NCBI GenBank assembly: GCA_014896315.1
Contig: JADBKP010000003.1
Span: forward strand, 271,689-335,688
Reading direction: 5' to 3'
DNA length: 64,000 nt
Origin: Limnochordales bacterium
GTDB taxonomy: Bacteria; Bacillota; Limnochordia; Limnochordales; DUMU01
Position numbers and translations under genes: made by a program. The notes under the pieces are model-generated. The model worked only from the letters and a program-made list of their open reading frames with translations, was not told the DNA's origin and did not search any database. Below, piece after piece: positions 25,368 to 35,104 of the stretch (position 1 is the first letter of the stretch; the number at the start of each line of letters is the position of its first letter).

Positions 25368-26152
25368 CAGACCACCGCCTCCCCGCCCAGATACGCCTGG
25401 ATCACCCTGGGATTAGACCGGATCTCCTCGGGTGAACCTTCGGCGATGGTCTGGCCATAGTCCAGCACGATGATACGCGGGGCTATCTGCATTACGAGCC
25501 GCATGTCGTGTTCAATAAGGATAACCGTCAGGTTGAACTTCTCCTGTATCATGCGGATCAGCTGCGTGAGCTCGTCTGTCTCCTGCGGATTCATACCGGC
25601 CGCCGGTTCATCCAGAAGCAGCAGTACCGGACGGGTAGCCAGGGCGCGGGCGATCTCAAGCCGCCGCTGCTCACCGTAGGGTAGGGTGCGGGCCTTCTGC
25701 CGGGCTCTGTGCGCCAGGCCGACCAGTTCCAGTAGCTCGTAGCTCTCTTCGGTAATACGCTTCTCCTCGCGTCGAAAGCGCGGCAGACGCAGGATCGCCT
25801 CGGCCAGCGTCGCTTTCTGGCGAAGATGGGCAGCAATGCGGACGTTGTCCAGGGCATCCAGATCCCGAAAGAGCCGGATGTTCTGGAAGGTACGGGCAAT
25901 ACCGGCCCGAGCTATGCGGTGGGGTGGCCAGCCCGTAATATCCGTCTCCTTGAGCCGGATCAAACCGCGGGTTGGACGGTAGACACCGGTCAGGCAGTTG
26001 AAGATCGTGCTCTTTCCTGCTCCGTTCGGGCCGATCAGCGCCACGAGCTCACCCGGAGTCAGGCTCAGGTTAAAGTTGGCCACGGCTACCAACCCGCCGA
26101 AGGCCATGGTCAACCCCCGCACGTCCAGGAGCGGTACTGTCGGATCTACCAT
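25367..26152 (-). CDS. livG: Branched-chain amino acid ABC transporter ATPase LivG
   Basis: 261 residues. Walker A LIGPNGAGKSTIFN, signature TLPYGEQRRLEIARAL (the LivG form, without LSGGQ), Walker B LLLLDEPAAGMNPQE and H-loop ILIEHDMRLVM. The FNCLTGVYRPTRG and ARAGIARTFQNIRLF stretches are LivG hallmarks. It overlaps livM by 7 bases. Confidence 0.95.
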   Translation of the reverse strand: MVDPTVPLLDVRGLTMAFGGLVAVANFNLSLTPGELVALIGPNGAGKSTIFNCLTGVYRPTRGLIRLKETDITGWPPHRIARAGIARTFQNIRLFRDLDALDNVRIAAHLRQKATLAEAILRLPRFRREEKRITEESYELLELVGLAHRARQKARTLPYGEQRRLEIARALATRPVLLLLDEPAAGMNPQETDELTQLIRMIQEKFNLTVILIEHDMRLVMQIAPRIIVLDYGQTIAEGSPEEIRSNPRVIQAYLGGEAVV

Positions 26153-27204
26153 TGCCCTGCCACCTCCCGCGGCGAACCTGTTGCGCCTGCTTTGTCCGGC
26201 ATCGCTAATCCACCCCGGCCGCTGCCCCCGGGCTTCCCGGGTAGACCACCTGGCCCGTTTGTTCTGTCACCCAAAAGCTGCCAGATCTCGACCTGCCCGA
26301 AGAGGCCGGACGGACGCAGGAGCATGACGAGGATGAGGAGAGCTGAATAGATCACCATCCGGTAGTCGGCAAAGCCGCGCAAGAACTCGGGCAGGGCAGT
26401 GAGCAAGACGGCAGCTACCACCGAACCGGAGAAACTGCCAAGCCCACCCAGGACAACCATCATCAAGATCTCAATGGACTTGAGGATGCCAAACTGGGAA
26501 GGGTCGATGAAGAGCAGGTAGTGAGCAAAGAGCCCGCCGGCTACCCCGGCAAAGAAAGAGCCGATGGCGAAAGCAAGGACCTTGTAGTAAGTGGTGGGTA
26601 CGCCTACCGTCTCGGCCGCGAACTCGTCCTCCCGTACCGCCAGCAACGCCCGTCCCGGGCTGGACCGGATGAAGTTGGAAAGAACGAGGAGGGTGACCAC
26701 CACCGCCCCCTCAACCCAGAAGAAATTGGTGTAGGGGGGCATACCGGAAAAACCGAAAGCTCCGCCGGTGATCGGCAGATTGACGATGATCACCCGGATG
26801 ATCTCACCTAGGCCGAGCGTGGCGATGGCCAGGTAGTCACCCCTGAGCCGCAGGGTGGGGATACCCACACCCAGGCCGACCAGCGCCGCGGCAAGCCCCC
26901 CGGCTATGAGGGCAGGAAGGAAAGGCAGACTCCGCAGGGTTGTGAGAAGCGCGGAGACATAAGCGCCGATGGCCATGAAACCAGCGTGGCCTATGGCAAA
27001 CTGGCCAGCAAATCCGTTGATCAGATTGAGGCTGGTGGCCAGAATGATGTTGATTCCCATAACCGTGAGAATGCCAAGTATGTAGAAGTCGATTCGCCCC
27101 TGGTAGGCCCAAAGATTCACCGCAGCGAGCAGCAAGAGCCCCGCCCCCAGCAAGGCGAATCGCAGCCAGCGCCACCAGGTATTGTGCTTAGCGGATCTGT
27201 CCAT
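26146..27204 (-). CDS. livM: Branched-chain amino acid ABC transporter permease LivM
   Basis: 352 residues, about ten hydrophobic segments. Typical LivM motifs: NLINGFAGQFAIGHAGFMAIGAY, TLRLRGDYLAIATLGLGEIIR and LGGLGSFSGSVVAA. The C-terminal ~30 residues after EIWQLLGDR are Gly/Pro-rich and longer than usual. Forms the channel with LivH. Starts three bases after the livH stop. Confidence 0.94.
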   Translation of the reverse strand: MDRSAKHNTWWRWLRFALLGAGLLLLAAVNLWAYQGRIDFYILGILTVMGINIILATSLNLINGFAGQFAIGHAGFMAIGAYVSALLTTLRSLPFLPALIAGGLAAALVGLGVGIPTLRLRGDYLAIATLGLGEIIRVIIVNLPITGGAFGFSGMPPYTNFFWVEGAVVVTLLVLSNFIRSSPGRALLAVREDEFAAETVGVPTTYYKVLAFAIGSFFAGVAGGLFAHYLLFIDPSQFGILKSIEILMMVVLGGLGSFSGSVVAAVLLTALPEFLRGFADYRMVIYSALLILVMLLRPSGLFGQVEIWQLLGDRTNGPGGLPGKPGGSGRGGLAMPDKAGATGSPREVAGQW

Positions 27205-27207
27205 GGT

Positions 27208-28086
27208 TCACGCCTTCTCCTCCGCTGTCTTACCCAGAATGCCTGTGGGCTTAAGCAGCAAGATCATGATCAGAATGGCGAAGGCGACGGCATCCTTCCA
27301 GCTCGAACTAATAAAGGCGACTACCAGCACCTCGGCTACGCCGATCGCCAGCCCCCCGAGCATCGCGCCGGGAATCAAGCCGATACCTCCGAGCACCGCC
27401 GCCACGAACGCTTTCAGGCCCGGCATGAAGCCCATCAACGGGTCGATGCGGGTGTAGTAGATACCGACCAGCACCCCGGCGGCCGCCGCCAACGCCGAAC
27501 CCAATACGAAGGTAAAAGCGATAACCCGGTCCACGTTGATCCCCATCAGCCGGCTGGCTTCGGTATCCTCGGCCACCGCCCGCATCGCTTTGCCCATTCG
27601 GGTACGGGTAACGATAAACTGCAAAAGCATCATAAGAACAACTGACGTGGCGATAATGACCAGTTGCCGGTTGTTGACGATAAGAGGACCGACCTGATAG
27701 GTCTCAAGTCTGATCAGTTCGGGAAAGGCCCGCGGATCGGGCCGCAGGATGAGAATGCCCAGATTCTCGAGCAACAGTGAGACGCCGATGGCGGTAATAA
27801 GTGCGGCGATTCGCGGTGCATTCCGCAATGGTCGATAAGCAACGCGTTCGATTACCAGCCCGAAGAGGGCGGCCACCAGCATGGCAAAGCAAAGCGCCGG
27901 GAGGAAGCCCCAGCCGAAGGCCGTGGCGGCAAAGAAACCGGCAAAAGCGCCGACCATGTAGACGTCGCCATGGGCGAAATTGATCAGCTTGAGGACTCCG
28001 TAAACCATGGTGTAGCCAAGGGCGATCAGCGCGTAGATACTTCCTAACGATATACCGTTTACCAATTGCTGTAACACTTCTGCCAT
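27208..28086 (-). CDS. livH: Branched-chain amino acid ABC transporter permease LivH
   Basis: 292 residues with eight or so helices. Motifs NGISLGSIYALIALGYTMVYGVLKLINFAHGDVYMVGAF and DTEASRLMGINVDRVIAFTFVLGS are diagnostic. Together with LivM it forms the membrane pore. Separated from livK by 183 bases holding an attenuator-like hairpin. Confidence 0.94.
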   Translation of the reverse strand: MAEVLQQLVNGISLGSIYALIALGYTMVYGVLKLINFAHGDVYMVGAFAGFFAATAFGWGFLPALCFAMLVAALFGLVIERVAYRPLRNAPRIAALITAIGVSLLLENLGILILRPDPRAFPELIRLETYQVGPLIVNNRQLVIIATSVVLMMLLQFIVTRTRMGKAMRAVAEDTEASRLMGINVDRVIAFTFVLGSALAAAAGVLVGIYYTRIDPLMGFMPGLKAFVAAVLGGIGLIPGAMLGGLAIGVAEVLVVAFISSSWKDAVAFAILIMILLLKPTGILGKTAEEKA

Positions 28087-28173
28087 CTCTTTGCCCTCAC
28101 CTCAGCGACATGCGGCCAGCTCAGTCCGACATCTGCGGCGTGGCAATGAGTAAGCCGCTCAAAAATGGGAAAA

Positions 28174-28199
28174 GGCGGCCGCATACATTGCCGGCCGCC
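28174..28199 (-). terminator. Attenuator-like terminator between livK and livH
   Basis: On the minus strand GGCGGCCG and CGGCCGCC pair around an AT-rich loop, followed by TTTTCCCATTTTT. Lying after livK, it probably ends part of the transcripts so the binding protein is made in excess over the membrane subunits. Confidence 0.75.
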
Positions 28200-28269
28200 T
28201 TACCTTCCCTAGCGGTGCTTTTGGCGGAGTGCTCCGCCTGCTCCCTTCGCCGGCCAAAGACTCTCATCC

Positions 28270-29478
28270 TCAGGGCTTAATCGAGGTTACTATCTCGTGG
28301 CCGTTTTTCGTAACCCGCAGGATCAGAGCGGTTTTGATCGGGTCACGGTTCTCATCAAACGTGATATACCCCGTGACACCATGGAAATCCTTCAAGCCGG
28401 AGAGCGCCTGCCGGATGCCTTCCCGCACTCCCTGCAGATCGCTCACCTTATGCCTGGCCAGTGCTCTCTCAATGGCATCAGCCATCACCGCCGCTGCATC
28501 CCAGGCCAGAGCGGCCAGGGCATCGGGGGTCTTCCCATACGCAGCCCGGTACTTCTGCTGGAATTCCACGGCCAGGGGGTCTTTGGTCAGCGGGCTGTAG
28601 TGGTTGGTGAAATAAGAGCCGACGATCGCATCGCCACCGATCTCGAGCAACTGGTCGGAGTCAAAGCCGTCCGGCCCGAGCAGCGGCAGGTTCACGCCCA
28701 GCTGCCGTGCCTGCTTGGCGATGAGACCGGCTGCGGTGTAGTAAACAGGGGTATAGATGGCCTGAGCACCAGATCTGCGGATTCGGGTCAACTGGGCACT
28801 GAAATCCTGATCGCCCTTGCCGTAGGCCTCCTCGGCCACGATCATTCCGCCGAGCTTAGTAAAGTACTCCTTGAACGAGTTCGCCAGGCCTTTGCTGTAC
28901 GTATCGGTGTTTTCGTAGAGAATGGCGACCCGGGAGATCTTCAGCTCTTCCCGGGCAAACTTGGCCATCACTTTACCCTGGAAGTCGTCCACAAAGCAGG
29001 TACGGAAGATGTACGGACCGATATCGGTCAGCCCCTCCTGCGTCGCCGTCGGGCTCAGCATCGGCACTTTCATGCTATTGGCAATGGGGGCGGCTGCCCG
29101 CATCGGCCCCGAGGTGGTCGTACCGATGATGGCGGCGACCTGGTCCCGGGTTATCAGCCGGCGCACGGCGTTGACCGCCTCACTGGCATCTCCCTTGTCG
29201 TCGAGGGCGATGACGTCGATCTTGACTCCCCGGATACCGCCCTTGGCATTGACCTCTTTGAAATAAAGTTCGACCGCGTTCTTGACCGAGATGCCGTAGG
29301 TAGCAGAATCACCGGAAAGAGGACCGACCACACCTATCTTGATGGTTTGCGCCGCCCAGACCTCGGAGGAGAACAAGGCGAGGCCGGCCAGAAGGAACGC
29401 AACGAGAACCATCCCGCATCGGCCTGCCCACCGAGCAGGCAATGCTATCCGGCGTCGCCGACAAGCGCGTTTTGCCAT
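28270..29478 (-). CDS. livK: Branched-chain amino acid-binding protein (LivK type)
   Basis: 402 residues. An Arg-rich N-terminus and a hydrophobic signal (GMVLVAFLLAGLALFSSEVWA|AQ) are followed by TIKIGVVGPLSGDSATYGISVKNAVELYFKEVNAKGGI, the family opening, and a type-I periplasmic-binding fold (AAIIGTTTSGPMRAAAPIANSMKVPMLSPTAT). No clear lipobox. Substrate by family is Leu/Ile/Val or related amides. First gene of livKHMGF, with a strong promoter upstream. Confidence 0.93.
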   Translation of the reverse strand: MAKRACRRRRIALPARWAGRCGMVLVAFLLAGLALFSSEVWAAQTIKIGVVGPLSGDSATYGISVKNAVELYFKEVNAKGGIRGVKIDVIALDDKGDASEAVNAVRRLITRDQVAAIIGTTTSGPMRAAAPIANSMKVPMLSPTATQEGLTDIGPYIFRTCFVDDFQGKVMAKFAREELKISRVAILYENTDTYSKGLANSFKEYFTKLGGMIVAEEAYGKGDQDFSAQLTRIRRSGAQAIYTPVYYTAAGLIAKQARQLGVNLPLLGPDGFDSDQLLEIGGDAIVGSYFTNHYSPLTKDPLAVEFQQKYRAAYGKTPDALAALAWDAAAVMADAIERALARHKVSDLQGVREGIRQALSGLKDFHGVTGYITFDENRDPIKTALILRVTKNGHEIVTSIKP

Positions 29479-29547
29479 GCACTATTACCCCTTCCTACCC
29501 AGGCTCAGATCAGCAGGACCATTCCCTGCTTCTACTGGTTATGCGTG

Positions 29548-29576
29548 ATTATACACAGCGCAGGCATGGAGGTCAA
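29548..29576 (-). promoter_or_regulatory. Promoter of the liv operon
   Basis: TTGACC (29576-29571), a 17-base spacer and a perfect TATAAT (29553-29548), about 70 bases upstream of livK. Predicted transcription start near 29541. Confidence 0.75.
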
Positions 29577-29697
29577 TCAGCACCAAGTGCCTTCTTTCGC
29601 TGCGCGAAAGTGTAGTTTTTATCTTGGAAACCGCGTAATCGGTAAGCAGGCGGTTGAGTTATTACTAGTGAAACTAATTACCAACAAACCCACCAGC

Positions 29698-30528
29698 TTA
29701 TCTGAGATAGAAGAGGGTAAGAGCACCAAGCACGAACAAATAGACAGCAAAGGGGAGCAAACGACCCCGAGTGACTTGCCGGATTAAGAGGCGAATGGCA
29801 ATATATCCCGCCAGCAGGGCACAGAACGCACCGGCAAGATAGAAAACAAGCATATCCCTGCTGGAACTGATCGCCGCCACGAATTCCGGCGCTTCCAGCA
29901 GACCTGCTCCTGCAATCACCGGCATTGAAAGAAGGAAGGAGAACCGCGCCGCTCCTTCACGCGACAGGCCCGCCACCAGACCAGCGGTAATCGTACTGCC
30001 GGACCGGGATACCCCGGGGAAGATGGCGACGGCCTGGGCGATCCCGACCAGAAGGCTCTGCCCGAGGGTGGGGATCTCAGCGTGCCGGTCCACCGGTCGC
30101 GTCCGCCCCACCATGTCGGCGGCCAGAAGAAACAGGGAGGTCGCCCAGAAGTAAAGCCCGATGGTCCGGGGGCTTGCCAGAAGTAACTCTACCTCATCTT
30201 CAAGCAGGACCCCCGCCAGGCCCGCAGGAATCGAGCCGATGAGCAGAGCAAGTAGCAAGGAGAGCTGTTGTCTTCTTTCTGCGGCCTCCCCTTTCCACGT
30301 ACCCGGCACGACGAGGCTGGCAGTGGCCCGGGCCAGTTTGACTACCTCCTGCCGGTAGGCTACAACTACCGCCACCAGAGTGGCTACGTGCAGAAGCACA
30401 TCAAAAGCAAGGCCGGGCGTCACGCCCAGGACGGCCTGCGTCAAGGCAAGGTGCCCCGACGAGGAGACCGGCAGAAACTCCGTCAAGCCCTGGACAAGCC
30501 CAAGCAGGACTGCATACCACAGCGACAT
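29698..30528 (-). CDS. uppP: Undecaprenyl-diphosphate phosphatase UppP (BacA)
   Basis: 276 residues, about eight helices. Catalytic motifs GLVQGLTEFLPVSSSGHL and PGVSRSGSTITAGL are intact. Recycles undecaprenyl pyrophosphate for peptidoglycan synthesis and gives bacitracin resistance when overproduced. Located between the Na/Pi cotransporter gene and the liv operon, all on the minus strand. Confidence 0.95.
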   Translation of the reverse strand: MSLWYAVLLGLVQGLTEFLPVSSSGHLALTQAVLGVTPGLAFDVLLHVATLVAVVVAYRQEVVKLARATASLVVPGTWKGEAAERRQQLSLLLALLIGSIPAGLAGVLLEDEVELLLASPRTIGLYFWATSLFLLAADMVGRTRPVDRHAEIPTLGQSLLVGIAQAVAIFPGVSRSGSTITAGLVAGLSREGAARFSFLLSMPVIAGAGLLEAPEFVAAISSSRDMLVFYLAGAFCALLAGYIAIRLLIRQVTRGRLLPFAVYLFVLGALTLFYLR

Positions 30529-30595
30529 TCGGCCACCCCCGCAACACTTTACCCATCATCCGTGACAGATCTGCTGCCAGCACGGATGCTGGGCT

Positions 30596-31633
30596 CTATT
30601 CGCTGCCGGCCACCAGCTTCCTGCCCACAGGGCACTTTCTGGCGGCCCGCCCATCCTCACCCCCTCCTGTCAGCCACGCCGCTGCCCCAAGCAGGTGGTG
30701 CCTGAAACGAAGGGCGATTGTGGCGGTAAAAACGTTGAAAAAGGTATGGGCGTTGGCCACCTGCCGTTCCGGGCTTCCTGCCCACCGCAAAAGCCACGGA
30801 GTCAGCACTCCCAGCCAGGGTAGCACCACAAGCACGCCGAAGAGATTAAAGAGAAAGTCGGCTACGGCCGCGCGTCGCGAGCTCACCTGGGTGCCGACAC
30901 TGGTGAGCAGGCCCTGGCAGGAGGTACCGACGTTAGCTCCCAGCACCACCGCGACAGCGGCAGGAAGGGGCAGAAGCCCACGGGCGTACGCCACCATAGC
31001 TAACCCGACCGTCGCCGTGCTGCTTTGCAGGGCGGCAGCCACTACCATACCCAGGCCGGCCGACGCCCACGGCGAACCGGAAAAACGCCGGACGACGGCC
31101 ACCGCTTCCGGCTGCGCCGCCCAGGCAGCAGCCACCACCGACATGGCCTCGATCCCCCAGAAAAGTCCCCCGAGGCCTTCCAGGGCGCCGCCGGCGCCCC
31201 ACAACCGTGGATTGCACCGGAAAGCTCCAAGAAAGAACAGGAGCGTCCCTGTCAGAATCAGAGGACCGATCAGGCCTGACCAGGAGAGGGTAGCGAGCTG
31301 CGCGGTGAAGGTGGTACCGATGTTTGCTCCCAGAATGACGGCAAAGCCCTGGCTTTCACTGAAAATGCCTGCATGGACCAGGGCTATGCTGCTGGCGGCT
31401 GTGATACCACTTGAATGTAGCAGGGCGGAGACAATAGCTCCCAGGGCGAAGGCCCGTGCCGGCGTGGCCGCCAGCTGCTTGAGCATGCGCTCCGCCGTAC
31501 CGCCAGCGACGCTCTCAAGAGAGCGGGCGAGCAACCGCACGCCGAGCAGAAATACTGCCAGACCCCACAAAAAGGCAAGTGGGAGCGGCAAGCCCTGCCA
31601 CCAGTGGGCCGACGGTTGCAGGTCAGGCCACAT
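30596..31633 (-). CDS. Na/Pi cotransporter family protein
   Basis: 345 residues from ATG 31633, with GGAGGG about 10 nt upstream. Two inverted QSS-type repeats characteristic of the NptA/PNaS family are visible: ALLHSSGITAASSIALVHAG and ALQSSTATVGLAMVAYA, each followed by VILGANIGTTFTAQLAT or VVLGANVGTSCQGLLTS. No C-terminal PhoU-like domain, which many homologues carry. Predicted sodium-coupled phosphate uptake. Confidence 0.88.
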   Translation of the reverse strand: MWPDLQPSAHWWQGLPLPLAFLWGLAVFLLGVRLLARSLESVAGGTAERMLKQLAATPARAFALGAIVSALLHSSGITAASSIALVHAGIFSESQGFAVILGANIGTTFTAQLATLSWSGLIGPLILTGTLLFFLGAFRCNPRLWGAGGALEGLGGLFWGIEAMSVVAAAWAAQPEAVAVVRRFSGSPWASAGLGMVVAAALQSSTATVGLAMVAYARGLLPLPAAVAVVLGANVGTSCQGLLTSVGTQVSSRRAAVADFLFNLFGVLVVLPWLGVLTPWLLRWAGSPERQVANAHTFFNVFTATIALRFRHHLLGAAAWLTGGGEDGRAARKCPVGRKLVAGSE

Positions 31634-31672
31634 ACGGTGGCGTCCCTCCAACTCAACCGGGTTACTTTGATA

Positions 31673-32005
31673 CTACGTGGGCATGGTGAGCGAAAAGAAC
31701 GGCCAGATGGCGCCGGGTTGGAAGGCAGGATGGAGGTAGGCCGACGGATTGCTGCTGATTACCCGGACTACCTCATATGCACCGAGCGGATCTCCCTCAA
31801 GCGGACGAACCACCAGCAACACATCACTGAGGCGCACCTCTCGTTCACCGGTGGCGGACCGACCGAGCAGGTCATTGCCCCACCCGGGGCCGGGTTGCAC
31901 GTCCGGCTCAAGAAGCAGTGGCTGGTCAACCCACGGGGCGGTGGCCTCCCGCTCCTCACCGAAGAGTATTTCGGGGGGAACGATAGTGTACAGCATCTCT
32001 CTCAC
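31673..32005 (-). CDS. ylzJ: YlzJ-like protein
   Basis: 110 residues. The opening [16 protein letters not shown] matches YlzJ, a small Bacillota protein encoded directly after tepA. The rest ([42 protein letters not shown]) fits the short beta-rich family. Function unknown. Its ATG overlaps the tepA stop in an ATGA junction, so the pair is co-translated. Confidence 0.85.
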   Translation of the reverse strand: MREMLYTIVPPEILFGEEREATAPWVDQPLLLEPDVQPGPGWGNDLLGRSATGEREVRLSDVLLVVRPLEGDPLGAYEVVRVISSNPSAYLHPAFQPGAIWPFFSLTMPT

Positions 32006-32850
32006 CCCCGGCCGTTACCAGATTGCGGATCGGCCCAGGGCCGGGAGCAGACCACAGCGGTCGCATCCTGGGTACTCGCAGGGGGGACTTGCGCTGGGGC
32101 CCCGGACGGCAGGCCCGGCTTCGCTGCTCCGGCCTGATGTATCAACTCCCGCAGCTTGGCCAGCGCATCGGAAACCCCGCCCACCGCGTCTATCAATCCC
32201 ACTTCCACTGCCTCGCTGCCAACCAGCACCGACCCCACGTCACGGACCAGGTCACCGGTACGGAACATCAGCTCGCGCAACTTCTCTTTGGAGATCCGCG
32301 AGTTGTCGGTGATGAAGCGGATGATCCGTTCCTGGACCTTATCTAGATAGTCGAGCATCTGTGGCACGCCGACCACAAGCCCGGTCAACCTGACCGGGTG
32401 AATGGTCATGCTGGCCGTCGGCGCTATGAACGAATAATCCGCTGCGACCGCGATAGGGACGCCGATGGAGTGCCCGCCGCCGAGTATCAGCGAAACCGTC
32501 GGTTTGCTCAATGAACGAATCATCTCAGCAATAGCCAGGCCCGCCTCGATGTCCCCCCCGACCGTGTTCAAGAGCACCAGCAGCCCTTTTATCTGCGAAC
32601 TCTGCTCGATCGCCACAAGCTGCGGAATCAGATGCTCGTACTTAGTAGTCTTGTTTTTGGGCGGCAGAGCAAAATGCCCTTCCACCTGCCCGATGATGGA
32701 AAGCATGTGAATGTCATCCTGCAGTGGCGGGGGCGGTTGCAACTGACCGGTCTGCTGCAGCGTCTGCAGGCGCAACTGCTCTGCCTCCGCAGTCCCGGCC
32801 CCAACTGTTGTCCCACCCGGTGCCCCCATCAGAATCTCTCGCCAACCCAT
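32002..32850 (-). CDS. tepA: ClpP-like translocation-enhancing protease TepA
   Basis: About 282 residues from ATG 32850; the frame is open to a TTG at 32979 and the true start is uncertain. The ClpP/crotonase-like core is clear: [66 protein letters not shown], with the nucleophile region GGGHSIG. In Bacillus, TepA (YmfB) is a sporulation-linked cytoplasmic peptidase implicated in protein translocation and degradation of spore proteins. Followed by ylzJ as in other Bacillota. Confidence 0.88.
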   Translation of the reverse strand: MGWREILMGAPGGTTVGAGTAEAEQLRLQTLQQTGQLQPPPPLQDDIHMLSIIGQVEGHFALPPKNKTTKYEHLIPQLVAIEQSSQIKGLLVLLNTVGGDIEAGLAIAEMIRSLSKPTVSLILGGGHSIGVPIAVAADYSFIAPTASMTIHPVRLTGLVVGVPQMLDYLDKVQERIIRFITDNSRISKEKLRELMFRTGDLVRDVGSVLVGSEAVEVGLIDAVGGVSDALAKLRELIHQAGAAKPGLPSGAPAQVPPASTQDATAVVCSRPWADPQSGNGRG

Positions 32851-32999
32851 ACTCTCCTGGCCCCCCGCAGGATTTTGCTCTTCAATGCCAAATCTCCATC
32901 GGTATCCAGGCTCCACCTTGCCCCGTTTGACCGCGGCCATCCCCAAACCGCTTTCCTGGATCAGCCAGGACCGGACCAAAGGAGAAGCGCAGCAGCCTC

Positions 33000-34694
33000 A
33001 TGAGCAGTTTCACCCGCGCACGGATAAACCATACTCGCTATCGTCACGGGCTCGCCGCGGTCGCGGTCAGCTTGATCCTTGGTGCGGCAGGCCCGCCGGC
33101 CAGCGCCAGCCTGGCGGGCTCAGGCGACCGGGCTTCCGGTCTGGAAGAGTGGCTCGCGCGGCTCCACGCCCCCGGTGAAGTGCTCCTCTCAGTGGCGCTC
33201 AGCCGGGATGCGGGGCTGAGCTCCGATTTCAACCACTCGCAACTCTCTCTCTCCGCCCCGCAGGGCCTCCTCCTCATCGATTCTGAGTCGGGAGCAGTGC
33301 TGCTGGAGACCGGTCCCGGCGAAACGGTGCAGTTCATGGCGGGGGAGGGGGGAGTCATAGCGATACCTGGGGTTGCCAGCGCAGCACAGCCCACCCTGGA
33401 GTCGGACCCAGCTGCACCCGCTGCCCCCGATACACCCGCGCCGGCGATCCTTCCCCTCACCGCCCCGGGTTTCCTGGTGATGGCGCGTCAGGTTGGCGAA
33501 CCCGTCACCGTCCTGGAGCTGTCGCGGCCAGGCGGCGGACCGAGCGCCCGCTACCGGGGTGCTCTGCTCGTCCTCCCCAGCGACAAGGCAGGATACCTCT
33601 GGCTGGTGAACCGGGTCGGACTCGAGTCCTACCTGCGGGGGGTCGTCCCGGTAGAGATGCCGGTCTCCTTCTCCCTGGAGGCACTCAAAGCCCAGGCCGT
33701 CGTGGCCAGGACGTACGCCCTCTACCAGTACAGCCGCGGTCGCGGCTATGCGAACGGATTGGCCGGCCTCTGCGACGGGCCCTCCTGCCAGGTCTACTAC
33801 GGAGCCGGGGTGGAACGAGCTCGCTCGGACCAGGCAGTGGAGGAGACTGCCGGGCTTGTCATCACATATGAAGGTGAACCGATACCGGCCTACTACTCGT
33901 CGACGGCCGGAGGGCACACCGAATCAGCAGCGTTGCTCTGGGGGAACGGTGCGGCGGGGGGCGCTGCAGCCGCCGACAAGATTCCGTACCTGCGCGGCGT
34001 ACCCGACGATCCCCAATGGGCCTCCTTTGACGATGAGGAACGTTTCCGGAGCTTCCTGGCGGAGCGGCCCGCCTCGTTCGACGACGGTTCACCGTATTAC
34101 CGCTGGGAGTATACATGGACGCGTGCAGAGCTTGAGGCGCACTTGAAGAAGGTACTACCGCAACTTCCGGCACGGGCAGCATCCTTCACCCCGCGGTCCG
34201 TCCCTGCCACCACGGAGGGGGCAACCATAGCGCCGGCCAACCCTCCCGCCCCCTCCATTTACCTGCAGGATATCGTCCCGGTACGACGAGGCGTTTCCGG
34301 TCGGCTGTTAGCGCTGGAGATCGTCACCGTCGAAGGAAGTTGGACCGTTCAGGGAGAGCTCTATATCCGCCGTCTCTTCCCCGTGCCGCGGCTCGGACAG
34401 CTGCCCAGCTCCGCCGCCGCCTTCGATTTCGTCCGGGATAGCTCCGGTGTCATCGAGCAGGTGAGGGTGACGGGCACGGGATCAGGACACGGCGTGGGAC
34501 TTTCCCAGTACGGAGCTGACGGCATGGCCCGCCGGGGATACCAGTTTACCGACATCATCGCTCACTACTTCCCCGGAACCGAGACCCGCCATTGGTCCGC
34601 CCCGTCGCAATCCCAGGCAGGAAGTCCCGCTTCCGCACGGAATGAAGGGAACGACGACGAAAGCGGAACTGAGAAAGAGGAGGGGGCCGCATGA
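33000..34694 (+). CDS. SpoIID/LytB-domain protein
   Basis: 564 residues with an N-terminal signal (GLAAVAVSLILGAAGPPASA). Residues ~190-330 hold the SpoIID core: LWLVNRVGLESYLRGVVPVEMPVSFSLEALKAQAVVARTYALYQ and AVEETAGLVITYEGEPIPAYYSSTAGGHTESA. The C-terminal signature GSGHGVGLSQYGADGMARRGYQFTDIIAHYFPGTE completes the domain. SpoIID is a lytic transglycosylase acting on denuded glycan during engulfment; longer homologues with N-terminal extensions like this one are common in clostridia. Divergent from tepA. Confidence 0.9.
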   Translation: MSSFTRARINHTRYRHGLAAVAVSLILGAAGPPASASLAGSGDRASGLEEWLARLHAPGEVLLSVALSRDAGLSSDFNHSQLSLSAPQGLLLIDSESGAVLLETGPGETVQFMAGEGGVIAIPGVASAAQPTLESDPAAPAAPDTPAPAILPLTAPGFLVMARQVGEPVTVLELSRPGGGPSARYRGALLVLPSDKAGYLWLVNRVGLESYLRGVVPVEMPVSFSLEALKAQAVVARTYALYQYSRGRGYANGLAGLCDGPSCQVYYGAGVERARSDQAVEETAGLVITYEGEPIPAYYSSTAGGHTESAALLWGNGAAGGAAAADKIPYLRGVPDDPQWASFDDEERFRSFLAERPASFDDGSPYYRWEYTWTRAELEAHLKKVLPQLPARAASFTPRSVPATTEGATIAPANPPAPSIYLQDIVPVRRGVSGRLLALEIVTVEGSWTVQGELYIRRLFPVPRLGQLPSSAAAFDFVRDSSGVIEQVRVTGTGSGHGVGLSQYGADGMARRGYQFTDIIAHYFPGTETRHWSAPSQSQAGSPASARNEGNDDESGTEKEEGAA

Positions 34695-34990
34695 GTAACG
34701 GATTTCCGTTCCCGGGGGAAGTGCAGGTTATACCCAGTGCCGGCGCACCAGGCACTCCGGTGCGGATAGAGATTCGCCTCTCTGACGACGCTCCGCCCAT
34801 CAGCAGGGTGGAGGCAGAGGTGGTCGGCTACGGCATACGCTACCCGATCTACGGTGCCGGGCGCAAGTTTGCGGCAGATGTCCAGGTACCCCATGAGGCG
34901 CCTCCCGGCCGCTACCAGATCATTTTCAGCGCTTATACTCCCAGCGGCGAGGCATCGCAGGGCGAGCGGGTCGAGTTTACAGTCATCTGA
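34691..34990 (+). CDS. Small Ig-like/beta-rich protein, unknown function
   Basis: 99 residues, ATG overlapping the SpoIID stop (ATGA), so translationally coupled. No signal peptide. The sequence (VQVIPSAGAPGTPVRIEIRLSDDAPPISRVEAEVVGYG ... GRYQIIFSAYTPSGEASQGERVEFTVI) alternates polar and hydrophobic residues like an immunoglobulin-like beta sandwich. Not recognised as a named family. Confidence 0.65.
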   Translation: MSNGFPFPGEVQVIPSAGAPGTPVRIEIRLSDDAPPISRVEAEVVGYGIRYPIYGAGRKFAADVQVPHEAPPGRYQIIFSAYTPSGEASQGERVEFTVI

Positions 34991-35031
34991 GCCCGGGTAC
35001 CGGCCTCGACTCTCCTGCTGCGAAAAGTGAA

Positions 35032-35078
35032 AGCAGCCGGGAGCGAATCACCTTCAGGTGAATCGCTTGCCGGCTGCT
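35032..35078. terminator. Long hairpin between convergent genes
   Basis: AGCAGCCGG/CCGGCTGCT outer stem plus CGAATCACC/GGTGAATCG inner stem with a TTCA loop, separated by short mismatches. Lies between the convergent 34691 and 35105 genes; the minus side is followed by TTTCACTTTTC, the plus side has little T. Confidence 0.6.
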
Positions 35079-35104
35079 CTTGAAAGTTCAGCGAATCCTA
35101 ATTC

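Noticed and set aside
28297..29787. Plus-strand open frame of 496 codons
   Set aside because: Antisense to livK, crosses its promoter, no family features.
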